Counted from the first letter of the stretch, positions 53,912-62,874 are shown. The stretch: DNA of 64,000 nt from Plantactinospora mayteni (GCF_016862935.1 NZ_BONX01000036.1:62001-126000); one strand, 5' to 3'. The notes: a model not told the origin generated them from the sequence alone. Made by a program: numbers and translations.

Positions 53912-55166
53912 CGTGCCTCCTCGGCGCGGATGCGGGGGCGGCCGGACCGCCGGGGATTCCGGTCAGGCCGCCGGGGATCCCGGTCAGGCCGCCGGGGATC
54001 CCGGTCAGGCCGAGCGTGACCAGTTCGTCGCGGGCGAAGGCCAGCTCGGCGGCGATTCCGCCGGCCAGCTCCGCGTCCGATCCCGGGCGCTGCGCGGCCG
54101 GCAGCACCCCCCAGGTGTACGTCTCGACGTCCAGGTGGTCGCAGCCGGCGACCGGCCCGGCGAACAGCTCCCGGAGCGCCTCCCGGAGCACCGGAACGGT
54201 GGACTCCAGCGGCGCGGCGGGTACGGCGTGCAGCGGTACGTGGTAGTGCACCCGCCAGGCGCCGGGCAGGTCGGCGGCGAGCGCCGCGTCCAGGTCGTCG
54301 GCGGCGTACGCCGGGTCGGCCGGATCGGCGGCCCTGCCACACGGTTCCGCGCGGGTCTGGTGCAGGAAGCGCGGTTCGACGTACCCGCGCAGGGTGTCGG
54401 CGGCGGCGACCGGATCGGCGGCGGCCAGCGCGGCCGAGACCTGCACCTTCACCACCGGCAGCCCGGCGGCGCGCAGCCGGCCCAGCGCCTCGGCCGGCTG
54501 CTCCCAGGCGCAGGCGAGGTGGGCCAGGTCGAGACAGATGCCGAGCCGGTCGGTGTCCACCCGGGACAGTGCGGCGACCGCCTGGCCGGTCGACTCGACC
54601 ACGCAGCCCGGCTCCGGCTCGAAGCCGACCCGGACCGCCCGGCCGGTACGCCAGGCGATCTGGGTCAGCTTGGCGGCCAACTCGTCCAGCACCCGGGCCG
54701 CCCGGTCGGACTGGCGCTGCCCCCACGGCTCCCGCCAGGCCAGTGGCAGGGTGGAGACCGAGCCCCGGACGGCGTCGTCGGGGAGCAGGTCGACAAGTAC
54801 GGTGGCCAGGTTCAGGGTGTAGACCAGCCGTTCCCGGGTGGTCCAGTCCGGGTGGTAGACGGCCTGCTTCACCACCGGGGCGTGGAAGGACTGGTAGGGG
54901 AACCCGTTCAGGGTCACCACCTCCAGCCCGCGCGCGGTCAGCTCGGCGCGCAGTTTTCGCCGGGTCTGCGGGTCGGCGGCGAGCCCGGCCGCCACCGGCG
55001 CGGCCAGCCACAGCCCCAACCCGAGTACGTCGGCACCCAACCGCTCCCGGATCGGCACCGCGTACGTGTCGAGCTGCCCCAACACCCCGGCCAGGTCCTC
55101 GGCCGGATGCACGTTGGTGCAGTAGCTCAGGTGCACCGTCTGCCCGTCGGCGTGCCGCAGCCGCAT
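53904..55166 (-). CDS. eboE: Metabolite traffic protein EboE (TIM barrel)
   Basis: The 420-residue protein starts MRLRHADGQTVHLSYCTNVHPAEDLAGVL, a hallmark of EboE as I recall it, and continues as a xylose isomerase-like TIM barrel. Metal-site candidates are VGFEPEPGCVVES, ICLDLAHLACAW, VVKVQVSAAL and HVPLHAVP. Its ATG overlaps the stop of the TatD gene by one base (TGATG). The last 40 residues include three tandem LTGIPGG repeats, apparently a species-specific extension. Ebo genes are linked to moving or finishing secondary metabolites such as scytonemin precursors in cyanobacteria; the chemistry of EboE is unknown. Confidence 0.85.
   Translation of the reverse strand: MRLRHADGQTVHLSYCTNVHPAEDLAGVLGQLDTYAVPIRERLGADVLGLGLWLAAPVAAGLAADPQTRRKLRAELTARGLEVVTLNGFPYQSFHAPVVKQAVYHPDWTTRERLVYTLNLATVLVDLLPDDAVRGSVSTLPLAWREPWGQRQSDRAARVLDELAAKLTQIAWRTGRAVRVGFEPEPGCVVESTGQAVAALSRVDTDRLGICLDLAHLACAWEQPAEALGRLRAAGLPVVKVQVSAALAAADPVAAADTLRGYVEPRFLHQTRAEPCGRAADPADPAYAADDLDAALAADLPGAWRVHYHVPLHAVPAAPLESTVPVLREALRELFAGPVAGCDHLDVETYTWGVLPAAQRPGSDAELAGGIAAELAFARDELVTLGLTGIPGGLTGIPGGLTGIPGGPAAPASAPRRHDG
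53947..54009. repeat. Three tandem 21-bp repeats in the eboE 3' end
   Basis: Three contiguous 21-bp units (53947-53967, 53968-53988, 53989-54009) differ by a single base. Each encodes LTGIPGG on the minus strand. Copy number could vary between strains. Confidence 0.9.
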
Positions 55167-56041
55167 CAGCTACCGCCCCGCAGGATCGAGTTCCCCTCGA
55201 AGGTGCCGGGTGTCGCCTCACCCGCCGGCTCGCCAGCGGACTCGTCGTCGGCCAGCTCCAGCCGGCCGGACTGGCCGTAGAACTCCACCGGGTTGCGCCA
55301 GAGCACCCGGTCGACGTCGTCGGCGTCGAATCCGGCGGCCAGCATCGCCTCGCCGGTGGCCCGGGTCAGCAGCGGATCCGACCGGCCCCAGTCGGCGGCC
55401 GAGTTGACCAGCATCCGCTCGGTGCCGTACGTGCGGAGCAGCTCGACCATCCGCGGCGGCGACATCTTGGTCTCCGGATAGATGGAGAAGCCGAGCCAGC
55501 AGCCGCTGTCCCGGACCAGCGGCACGGTCACCTCGTTGAGGTGGTCGATCACCACCCGGCCGGGGTCGAGGCCGGACTCGGCGACCACCGCCAGGCTGCG
55601 TTCGGTGCCCCGGGCCTTGTCCCGGTGCGGGGTGTGCACCAGCGCCGGCAGCTCGTGTGCGACCGCCAGGGCGAGCTGGGCGGCGAAGACCTCGTCCTCC
55701 TCCGGCGTCATCGAGTCGTAGCCGACCTCGCCGACCGCCACCACACCGTCCTTGTCCAGATAGCGGGGCAGCAGGTCGAGCACCTCCCGGCAGCGCGGGT
55801 CGTTGGCCTCCTTCGGGTTCAGCGCGATGGTGGCGTGGTGCCGGATGCCGAACTGGCCGGCCCGGAACGGCTCCCAGCCGACCAGCGAGTCGAAGTAGTC
55901 GACGAAGGAAGCGGCGCTGGTCCGGGGCTGACCGAGCCAGAACGCCGGCTCCACCAGGGCACGTACCCCGGCGGCGGCCATCCGTTCGTAGTCGTCGGTG
56001 GTCCGCGAGGTCATGTGGATGTGCGGGTCGAAGATCCTCAT
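55166..56041 (-). CDS. eboB: TatD-family metal-dependent hydrolase (EboB)
   Basis: The 291-residue protein is a TIM-barrel amidohydrolase of the TatD type. It has the first metal motif in MRIFDPHIHMTSR, then VGEVGYDSM, LVHTPHRDK, VVIDHLNE and NSAADWG, which carry the remaining metal-binding Glu, His and Asp. In ebo operons this is EboB. The start shares one base with the eboA stop (TGATG), and its own stop does the same with eboE, so the three are translated in tandem. The substrate is not known; TatD relatives are nucleases or small-molecule hydrolases. Confidence 0.86.
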   Translation of the reverse strand: MRIFDPHIHMTSRTTDDYERMAAAGVRALVEPAFWLGQPRTSAASFVDYFDSLVGWEPFRAGQFGIRHHATIALNPKEANDPRCREVLDLLPRYLDKDGVVAVGEVGYDSMTPEEDEVFAAQLALAVAHELPALVHTPHRDKARGTERSLAVVAESGLDPGRVVIDHLNEVTVPLVRDSGCWLGFSIYPETKMSPPRMVELLRTYGTERMLVNSAADWGRSDPLLTRATGEAMLAAGFDADDVDRVLWRNPVEFYGQSGRLELADDESAGEPAGEATPGTFEGNSILRGGS

Positions 56042-56727
56042 CACGCCTCCTCCTCCGCGCCCGGCCCGGTCGGGGTCCCCGACCGGTGCGGCACGCTCAG
56101 TCGAGCCAGCAACGCGGTCGCGTCGGCCGGCATGTCCCGGCCGGCCGCCCGGCGCTCGTCGGCGAAGCCGGCCAGCATGGTGGCCAGCTCGGCGTCGGCC
56201 CGGTCGTGGAGCCGGTGCACGGCGGCCAGCGGGATCCCGGTGAAGACGCACTTGAGTACCGCCTGCCGCCAGGCGGCCTGGTCGAGCCGGGTCGAGTACG
56301 GGCCGAGGGCGGCGGAGACCAGCCGGGTGTCGTTGGTCCGGATCGCGTCGTGCAGCAGCGGTACTCCGGCGTCGCCGACCGGCAGCAGCGGCAGGGCACG
56401 CAGCACCGCCCGTCGCTCGGCCGCGTCGCCCTCGCGGTAGCGGGCCTCGACCTGACCGGGCAGCTCGGTCGGGGGCAGCGCGGCGAGCAGCAGTACCCGG
56501 GCCGCGTCGTCGGCGGTCCAGTCCGGCAGGTCGGGCAGGGGTGTCCGCCCGCACCTGCGGCCGGCCGCCGCGAAGAGCCGGCCGAGCGCGGCCGGTTCGG
56601 CCCCGACCCGGCGCAGCGCCTCGGCCAGCCAGTCCCGGTCGAGCAGCCAGTCCCGGTCGGGCAGCCGCCCGTCGGGTACGGCCAGCAGCGCCGCCCGCAG
56701 TCGTTCCAGTTCCGGTTCCGGTTCCAT
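56041..56727 (-). CDS. eboA: EboA domain-containing protein
   Basis: The 228-residue protein is predicted all-helical and lacks catalytic motifs. It contains the EboA-like stretch WTADDAARVLLLAALPP, then EARYREGDAAERRAVLRALPLLP and LHDAIRTNDTRLVSAALGPYSTRLDQAAWRQAVLKCVFTGIPL, typical of the family as I know it. Its function is unknown even in characterised ebo clusters. Presence beside EboB, C, E and F fixes the identification. A 77-bp gap separates it from the upstream isomerase gene, the only gap of note in the operon, so a secondary promoter might lie there. Confidence 0.85.
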   Translation of the reverse strand: MEPEPELERLRAALLAVPDGRLPDRDWLLDRDWLAEALRRVGAEPAALGRLFAAAGRRCGRTPLPDLPDWTADDAARVLLLAALPPTELPGQVEARYREGDAAERRAVLRALPLLPVGDAGVPLLHDAIRTNDTRLVSAALGPYSTRLDQAAWRQAVLKCVFTGIPLAAVHRLHDRADAELATMLAGFADERRAAGRDMPADATALLARLSVPHRSGTPTGPGAEEEA

Positions 56728-56804
56728 CCGGTCCTCCCCAGTCTTTCCGGTGTGGATGGTGGTCGCGGTCCCCCCGGGTCGTACGTCTCAGTCCGGTGTG
56801 CCGT

Positions 56805-57746
56805 TCACCGCCCCCGGTCCGGCACGGTGCTCATGCGCTCCGTCACGAGCCCGGCGTCGGCGGCAGCGGTGCGGAGAAACTCGATCGAGTGCGCCGCCAC
56901 CGACGGGGCCGCGTGCGAGTGCCGGGGCAGCTCGACGGCGACCAGCCCGGCGTAACCGGCCTCGGCCAGCGCCCGCAGTACGGGCGGGAAGTCGATCTCG
57001 CCGGTGCCGAACTCCAGGTGCTCGTGCACTCCCCGGCGCATGTCGTCGATCTGCACGTTGACCAGGTACGGAGCCACCTGCGCCACGCAGTCGGGCACCG
57101 GCTGTGGCTCCAGGCACCGGCAGTGTCCGATGTCGAGGGTGATGCCGAAGCCGGGCGGGGCACCGAGGGCGTCCCGCAACCGCCGCCAGTCGGCGATCTC
57201 GGCCACCAGCATGCCCGGCTCCGGCTCGAACCCGAGCGGCATCCCGGCGGCGTCGGCGACCTCGACCAGCTCGGCACAGCCGGCGACCAGCCGGTCCCAG
57301 GCGGTCGTCGGGTCGACGCCGCTCGGTCGTACCCCGGACCAGAAGGAGACCGCCTCGGCGCCCAGGTCGGCCCCGATCGTGACGGCCCGGCGGAGGAACT
57401 CGACCCGCAGCGCGTTGTCGTCGTGCAGCAGCGTCGGCGCGTGCTTGTGCCAGGGGTCCAGCAGGTAGCGGGCCCCGGTCTCGACCACCACCCCGAGTCC
57501 GTGCGTGGCGAGGCTCCGGCCGACCGCCGCCACCCGGGCCGCAAGCTCGGGGCCGAACGGGTCCAGGTGGTCGTGGTCGAGGGTCAGCGCCACGCCCTGG
57601 TAGCCGAGGTCGGCGATCACCCGCAGCGCGTCGTCCAGCCGGTGGTTGGCGAAGCCGTTGGTCCCGTACCCGAAGCGCAGCCCGGGCACGGCGGGACCGC
57701 CCGTCGAGCCCGGGTCCGGCGCGGCGGGGCCGGCTGCGGCGGTCAT
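56805..57746 (-). CDS. Sugar phosphate isomerase/epimerase-like TIM barrel in the ebo operon
   Basis: The 313-residue protein has a xylose isomerase-like barrel. Visible motifs are FGYGTNGFANHRLDDALRVI, VALTLDHDHLDPFG, VSFWSGVRP, LGFEPEPGMLVAEI, ITLDIGHCRC, VNVQIDDMRRGVHEHLEFG and LVAVELPRHSH. Its layout resembles EboE (note the shared GFEPEPG) and IolE-like enzymes, so it may be an isomerase or dehydratase acting on a cyclitol or keto sugar. It overlaps eboC by 4 bp (ATGA). The combination of two barrels in one ebo operon suggests sequential steps. Confidence 0.85.
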   Translation of the reverse strand: MTAAAGPAAPDPGSTGGPAVPGLRFGYGTNGFANHRLDDALRVIADLGYQGVALTLDHDHLDPFGPELAARVAAVGRSLATHGLGVVVETGARYLLDPWHKHAPTLLHDDNALRVEFLRRAVTIGADLGAEAVSFWSGVRPSGVDPTTAWDRLVAGCAELVEVADAAGMPLGFEPEPGMLVAEIADWRRLRDALGAPPGFGITLDIGHCRCLEPQPVPDCVAQVAPYLVNVQIDDMRRGVHEHLEFGTGEIDFPPVLRALAEAGYAGLVAVELPRHSHAAPSVAAHSIEFLRTAAADAGLVTERMSTVPDRGR

Positions 57747-58630
57747 GTCGGCGAGACCAGTCGGGCGAGGCGGCGGCCGAGCGGGGCGGCGGCGGCGACC
57801 GCGACGCCGAGCAGCGCGGCGCCGGCCCGGGCGACCAGCGCGCCCTGTAGGGCGGGCAGGCCGGTGATGCCGGCGCCGACCGCGGCCCGGACCCGGGACG
57901 CCTGCGGGTCGGCCGCCACCCGGGCCTGCGCGGTGCCGTACTGGAGGCCGTACCAGCCGGCGAGGGCGGCCGGGACCAGGGTCCGCCAGTCGGGGTGGCG
58001 GGCGGGTCGGGCCGGGTCGGCGGTCCGGCGCCGGGCCACTGCGGCGGCGGCCACCGCGGCGGTACCGGCCAGGGTCGCGGCCGGTAGCGTCCGGGTCGCG
58101 CCGGAGACCTCCCGCCGGGAGAGTTCGGTGACCGTGTACGTGTGCGCGGCCACCGTCAGCGCCGCCGGTACCGCCCGGACCACCCGACCCCCGCTGGCGC
58201 CGAGCAGCACGTCCAGCCCCCGGCAGGCGGCCATCACCGCCGGCCCGGCCGGAGTGTTCTTGGCTCGCAGGTCGTACGCCCAGACCGCGCCGGCCAGCGG
58301 CACCGCCACGGCCAGCGCCCGGCGCCCACCGGCCAGCCCGGCGAGCCCGATCCCGGCGGCGGTGAGCCCGGCCGAGACGCCGAGGGCGAGCCCCGGCGAC
58401 ACCCGTCCACTGGGGATCGGCCGCTCCGGTCGCTCCCGCGCGTCGAGTTCGCGGTCCGCCCAGTCGTTGGCGGCCATCCCGGCCCAGTAGAGCAGCACCG
58501 ACGCGCCGGCCAGCCCCGGTACCCGGCGGTCCAGCGCGTCGGCGGCGGCGGCCCCGGCCACCACGTCCCCGGGTACGGAGAGCGCGGCCGGCGCCCGGAC
58601 CAGCTCAGCCAGGTCACGCAGTGACGGCAT
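57743..58630 (-). CDS. eboC: UbiA-type prenyltransferase (EboC / SCO3242 family)
   Basis: The 295-residue integral membrane protein has about eight hydrophobic segments. It carries the first prenyl-diphosphate binding motif NDWADRELDARERPERPIPSG (compare N-D-x-x-D-x-x-x-D) and a second polar loop with AYDLRAKNTPAGP. It should attach a prenyl chain to an acceptor at the membrane. Its ATG lies 17 bp inside the end of the inositol-phosphate synthase gene, so the acceptor-forming enzyme and the prenyltransferase are co-translated. The prenyl donor probably comes from the synthase at the end of the same operon. Confidence 0.9.
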   Translation of the reverse strand: MPSLRDLAELVRAPAALSVPGDVVAGAAAADALDRRVPGLAGASVLLYWAGMAANDWADRELDARERPERPIPSGRVSPGLALGVSAGLTAAGIGLAGLAGGRRALAVAVPLAGAVWAYDLRAKNTPAGPAVMAACRGLDVLLGASGGRVVRAVPAALTVAAHTYTVTELSRREVSGATRTLPAATLAGTAAVAAAAVARRRTADPARPARHPDWRTLVPAALAGWYGLQYGTAQARVAADPQASRVRAAVGAGITGLPALQGALVARAGAALLGVAVAAAAPLGRRLARLVSPT

Positions 58631-59783
58631 CCGCGCCTCCCGAAGTCGGCTCGGCGTCCAGCTCGCGGACGAAGGCGCGCAGCGTGGCCCACTGTTCGGC
58701 GAGGGCGTGCGGCACCTCGCCGAGCGGATCCTTGAAGAAGAACGCCAGCTCGGTCAGCGGGCCGGTCCGGCCGGCCCGGTGCGCGGCGGCGGTCAGCCGG
58801 GCCAGGTCGAGCACCAGCGGCGCGGCGAGCGACGAGTCGCAGCCGTGCCAGGTGAACTCCATCCGCATCGGGGTACCGAGGAAGCCGGAGAAGGTGACCA
58901 GGTCCCAGGCGGTCTTGAAGTCCCCGATGTCGTCGACGTACTCGATCCGGGTGTTGCCCTGCGGGACATAGCCGAGGGTCTCGCCGAGTACCCGCTGCTT
59001 GCTGGCGGACTTGGCCGCGTTCGCCGCCGGCTCGGCCAGGTTGGCGCCGTCCCCGCCGCCGAGCAGGTTGGTGCCGGACCAGCTCCGTACCCGCAGGTGC
59101 CGCATGGCGAACATCGGGGCGAGGACCGACTTGACCAGCGTCTCGCCGGTCTTGCCGTCGTGCCCGGCGTACGGGAGGCCGGCCCGTTGCGCGAGTTCGG
59201 CGAGGGCGGGCAGTCGGGCGCCGGTCGACGGCGTGAAGTCCACATAGGGGCAACCGGCGGTGAAGGCGGCGTACGCGTACGCGGAGCTGGCCGGCAGCGG
59301 GCTCCCCTCGGCGAGCGCAACGTCCAGTTCGGAGAGTCGGGCGTGTGCCGGATGCGGCGCCGGGGCCGGCTCGGTCGAGGAGACGTTGACCACCACCACC
59401 CGGTCCAGCCCGTGCCGTTCGCGGAATCCGGTCAGGTCGGCGACGATCGCCTCGATCACCGCCGCCTGGGTGCCACCGGTCGGTGCCGGCCGCAGTTCGG
59501 CCTCGACCGTGCCGAGTTCCTCGGCCAGTGCCGCCACCAGCCGGGCCGGCAGTACGCCCGCCTCGGCCAGCGCCTCGGCCTTCTTCACCAGCGGCGTGGT
59601 GGCGATGTCGTGCCCACCGAAGACCAGGTCGGCCAGGGCCGGCAGGGCCGCGGTACGCAGCGCCGGCAGCTCGGTCACGCAACCCGTCGGCTCGGCGAGC
59701 CCGGCCCGCAGGGCCAACGCCCCGACCGTGCTGGTCACCGCGACCGAACCACGTCCGCCTACCAGCCAGACACCCGTACGCAT
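58614..59783 (-). CDS. ino1: myo-Inositol-1-phosphate synthase-family protein
   Basis: These NAD-dependent enzymes cyclise glucose-6-phosphate to inositol-1-phosphate. ATG 59783 follows GGAGG and is preferred to the much longer frame. The 389-residue product is the short actinobacterial/archaeal size. It shows the NAD-binding start VWLVGGRGSVAVTSTVGALAL, VVVVNVSSTEP, GHDGKTGETLVKSVLAPMF and WSGTNLLGGGDGANLAEP. KSASKQ, YVDDIGDFKTAWD and a conserved MEFTWHGCDSSLAAPLVLDL region follow. It is the first gene of the ebo-type operon. I infer that it makes the cyclitol head group, taking the place of EboD, the sugar-phosphate cyclase normally found in ebo clusters. Confidence 0.88.
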   Translation of the reverse strand: MRTGVWLVGGRGSVAVTSTVGALALRAGLAEPTGCVTELPALRTAALPALADLVFGGHDIATTPLVKKAEALAEAGVLPARLVAALAEELGTVEAELRPAPTGGTQAAVIEAIVADLTGFRERHGLDRVVVVNVSSTEPAPAPHPAHARLSELDVALAEGSPLPASSAYAYAAFTAGCPYVDFTPSTGARLPALAELAQRAGLPYAGHDGKTGETLVKSVLAPMFAMRHLRVRSWSGTNLLGGGDGANLAEPAANAAKSASKQRVLGETLGYVPQGNTRIEYVDDIGDFKTAWDLVTFSGFLGTPMRMEFTWHGCDSSLAAPLVLDLARLTAAAHRAGRTGPLTELAFFFKDPLGEVPHALAEQWATLRAFVRELDAEPTSGGADAVTA

Positions 59784-60561
59784 CAGTGCTCCTCCCTCCG
59801 GTGCCGGCACGGCCGTGGGCCGACCGGGGGCGTACGACGAACCGGGCGATATGCCGGATCGCCCGCCGAGTCCGCCTATCGGGACATCCTGCCTCGTAGC
59901 CGAGAAAAGCGCCCCGCCCGCCCGACCGACCCCGGTGGAACATCCCGTGCGGCAGCGCCGGAGTCGGCGGCAACGACACTGCTTGGGTCCGTGACCGTGC
60001 GGGCGGACGGGGCTTGGTAGGCAGGGCCGGTCGGCGTCGCGGTCCTGCCTCCCCCGATCCATGGCGACCGGGTCGGCGGGGGTTGCCGGCTCCGGTCGCG
60101 GTTCCGTGTGGAGTTGTGTCGCCGACCACTGTGCGGGGCCGGCGCGAAGTCGTCGGGCGACCGGTCGGGCCGGGGGTGGCCGGACCCGCGTCGCGGTTTC
60201 GGGTCGGTCCGGGACGTCGGACCGGGGCGGTTCCACCGGTTGGGGGTCAGCCGGTGTGGTTCCGGCGTCCGGTGCGGCCGGGGAATCCCGGTCCGGCCAC
60301 ACCGGACGGCCGTGTCACCTGTCGTACGCGACGACTGGAGCGGGCTCCGCCGTGCGCGTACGCACTCCTTCCGGATCGACCTCCATCCGGTCGCGGGGCG
60401 CAACCGCGACCGGACCCTCGCCGGTCGTCCCGGAAAGCTTCTCGGGTCGGGTCCGCCGGCCCGAGCCCGGGCCAACCCACCCGACGGGTGGACAACTCTC
60501 TCCGGCGGTGCCGGCTCCACGCCACGTCGGGCGGGAAGCCGGCGTACGCCGGGTCGACGGG
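59784..60561. other. Long intergenic region upstream of the ebo-type operon
   Basis: These 778 bp hold the promoter region of the eight-gene operon and the 3' end of the sugar transport operon. A small hairpin CCACCC-GAC-GGGTGG lies at 60477-60491 and may end that upstream operon. Long frames on both strands run through this stretch, but none has a recognisable domain or ribosome site, so I call no gene. Confidence 0.45.
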
Positions 60562-61770
60562 TTACGCGGTGACCGGGGCGGGTACCGGCTCCACTCCGGT
60601 CCAGGACGAGCCCAGCTCCGCCGAGCGCGCCACCGCGTCCAGCACGAGCTGGACCTGGAGCGCGTCGGTGAACGACGGAGTCGGGTCCGACCCGGCGGCG
60701 ACAGCCGCGAGGAAGTCCCGCAGCTCGTGCGTGAACGAGTGCTCGTACCCGATGATGTGCCCCGGCGGCCACCACGCCGCCATGTACGGGTGGTCGCCCT
60801 CGGTCACCAGGATCCGCCGGAAGCCCTGCTCGACGCCGGGCTCGGCGGCGTCGTAGAACTCCAGCTCGTTGAGGCGCTCGAGGTCGAACGCCACCGAGCC
60901 GAGCGAACCGTTGATCTCGACCCGCAGCGCGTTGCGCCGCCCGGTGGCGAACCGGGTCGCCTCGTAGGTGGCGAGCCCGCCGCCGTCGAGCCGGGCCACG
61001 AAGACCGCCGCGTCGTCGACGGTGACCTGCCCCGTGGCGGCACCGGCACCGTCGGCCGAGGCGGCCAGTCCGCTCGACTCGGCGGGTAGCGGGCGCTCCT
61101 TGACGAAGGTTTCGGTGATCGCGCTGACCCCGGTGATCCGCTGACCGGTCACGAACTGGGTCAGGTCGATGATGTGCGCCCCGATGTCGCCGAGCGCACC
61201 GGACCCGGCCTTGTCCTTTTGCAGCCGCCAGACCAGCGGGAACTGCGGGTCGGTGATCCAGTCCTGCAGGTAGACCGCGCGGACGTGCCGGATCACGCCG
61301 AGCCGGCCGGAGGCGACCAGCTCCCGCATCAGGCTGACCGCGGGAACCCGGCGGTAGTTGAACCCGCACATGGCCCGTACGCCCACCGTCTGGGCCTTGG
61401 CCGCCGCGGCGACCATGGCCCGAGCCTCCTCGACCGTGTTGGCCAGCGGCTTCTCGCACAGTACGTGCTTGCCCGCCTCCAGGGCCGCGATGGTGATCTC
61501 GGCGTGGCTGTCGCCGGGTGTGCAGACGTCGACGATGTCGATGTCGTCCCGGGCGATCAGTTCACGCCAGTCGGTGGTGTGCCCCTCCCAGCCGAGCCGG
61601 CCGGCCGCGTCGGCGACCTTGGACTCGTCCCGGCCGCAGATCAGGGCCATCCGGGCTCGTACCGGCAGGTCGAAGACGCGGTTCACGGTCCGCCACGCCT
61701 GCGAGTGCGCGGCGCCCATGAACGCGTAGCCGACCATGCCGACCCGCAGTTCTTTCTCGTTCGTGGACAA
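60562..61770 (-). CDS. Gfo/Idh/MocA-family NAD(P)-dependent dehydrogenase
   Basis: The 402-residue protein starts at TTG 61770, six bases after GGAGA. It has the Rossmann start LRVGMVGYAFMGAAHSQAW, the family signature CEKPLANTVEEA (about 104-115) and GALGDIGAHIIDL with the catalytic-region Asp and His. These enzymes oxidise or reduce sugars and cyclitols, as in inositol catabolism. It lies 21 bp after the binding-protein gene, so it is part of the sugar ABC transporter operon and probably processes the imported sugar. Confidence 0.92.
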   Translation of the reverse strand: MSTNEKELRVGMVGYAFMGAAHSQAWRTVNRVFDLPVRARMALICGRDESKVADAAGRLGWEGHTTDWRELIARDDIDIVDVCTPGDSHAEITIAALEAGKHVLCEKPLANTVEEARAMVAAAAKAQTVGVRAMCGFNYRRVPAVSLMRELVASGRLGVIRHVRAVYLQDWITDPQFPLVWRLQKDKAGSGALGDIGAHIIDLTQFVTGQRITGVSAITETFVKERPLPAESSGLAASADGAGAATGQVTVDDAAVFVARLDGGGLATYEATRFATGRRNALRVEINGSLGSVAFDLERLNELEFYDAAEPGVEQGFRRILVTEGDHPYMAAWWPPGHIIGYEHSFTHELRDFLAAVAAGSDPTPSFTDALQVQLVLDAVARSAELGSSWTGVEPVPAPVTA

Positions 61771-61791
61771 GGTGGGTCTCCCCCCGGTGTG

Positions 61792-62874
61792 TCAGAACCC
61801 GAGCTTGGCGTACTGGCTCGCGTTCTCTTTCGTGATCGTCTCGGAGGCCAAGGTGATCTCCTTCGGCACCTGCAACTCGACCAGGTCGGACATGCCCTTG
61901 CCCTGGCCGATGAGCCGGGCCAGCGAGATCGCCGACGAGGCCATCGAGGGGCTGTAGGTGACGGTTGCCTTCAGGACGCTGTTGTCGGCCACGATCGCGT
62001 CGATGGCGGCCTTGGAGCCGGCGCCGCCGACCATGATGAACTCGGTGCGGTTGGCCTGCTTGATCGCGGCCAGTACCCCGATGCCCTGGTCGTCGTCGTG
62101 GTTCCACAGCGCGTCCATCTTGGGCAACGCCTGGAGTTGCTGCGAGGCTTCGCTCTGGCCGGTGTCGGCGGTGAACCGCGCGGCGCGCCGGTTGGCCACC
62201 TTGAAGCCGAAAACGGCCAGCTCGGCGGCGAAGCCGGCGGAGCGCTCCTTGGTCAGCTCCAGCTCGTCCATGCCGGCGATCTCGCCGATGATCGGGTTGG
62301 TGATCCCCTTGGCCTTCATCTGCTCGCCGATGTAGCGGCCGGCCGCGACACCCATGCCGTAGTTGTCGCCCTTGATCTGGAGCCGGTACGCCAGCGCGTC
62401 CGGGAACGCCCGGTCCAGGTTGATCACCGGGATGCCGGCCTTCATCGCCTCCAGCCCGGAGGCGTTCAGCTCCTTGCCGTCGTGCGGCAGCATCACGATC
62501 ACGTTCGGCTTCTGCGAGATCAGCGTGGAGAGCGCGGCCCGCTGGGCGGCGGCGTCCGCACCGGCGGCCACGGTCTTGAACTCCACGTCGGAGAAGACCT
62601 TCGCCTGCGCCTCGGCGTTCTTGGTGATGGCGGCGAGCCAGCCGTGGTCGGCGGCCGGTGCGGAGAAGCCGATCACGACCTTCTGCCCGGGTGCGCTGTT
62701 CGGGTTGGCCGAGCTGTCCGCCGCCTTGACCTGCTCACCTCCGCCGTCACCGGAGCCGTTGTCGTTGCTGGTGCAGGCGGTGAGCAGGGCACCGGCGCCC
62801 ACCGCCGCTCCGCCGAGCAGCAGCCGGCGGCGGGACAGGTCGCGCACCGGCCGGAGCGGATCGTGCTGGGTCAT
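61792..62874 (-). CDS. Sugar ABC transporter substrate-binding lipoprotein
   Basis: ATG 62874 follows GGAGG with five bases between; the longer upstream frame is discarded. The 360-residue protein has a twin-arginine-like signal (LSRRRLLLGGAAVGAG) ending in a lipobox (LLTAC), so it is a TAT-exported lipoprotein. A ribose/LacI-type two-domain binding fold follows (VVIGFSAPAADHGWLAAITKNAE, PHDGKELNASGLEAMKAGIPVINLDR, MDALWNHDDDQGIGVLAAI). Together with the permease and dehydrogenase it belongs to an uptake system for a sugar or cyclitol. Confidence 0.92.
   Translation of the reverse strand: MTQHDPLRPVRDLSRRRLLLGGAAVGAGALLTACTSNDNGSGDGGGEQVKAADSSANPNSAPGQKVVIGFSAPAADHGWLAAITKNAEAQAKVFSDVEFKTVAAGADAAAQRAALSTLISQKPNVIVMLPHDGKELNASGLEAMKAGIPVINLDRAFPDALAYRLQIKGDNYGMGVAAGRYIGEQMKAKGITNPIIGEIAGMDELELTKERSAGFAAELAVFGFKVANRRAARFTADTGQSEASQQLQALPKMDALWNHDDDQGIGVLAAIKQANRTEFIMVGGAGSKAAIDAIVADNSVLKATVTYSPSMASSAISLARLIGQGKGMSDLVELQVPKEITLASETITKENASQYAKLGF

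Noticed and set aside
53947-54009. Tandem 21-bp repeats as a possible CRISPR array
   Set aside because: The units are contiguous with no spacers, lie inside eboE and encode a heptapeptide. No cas genes are present in the window.
58614-60302. A 562-codon version of the inositol-phosphate synthase
   Set aside because: The first 173 residues are Pro/Arg-rich with no family match. A GGAGG site and ATG at 59783 give the normal short enzyme.
59784-60561. Coding frames in the 778-bp gap upstream of the inositol-phosphate synthase
   Set aside because: Frames run through on both strands as in most of this GC-rich DNA, but none has a ribosome site, a recognisable motif or sensible composition.
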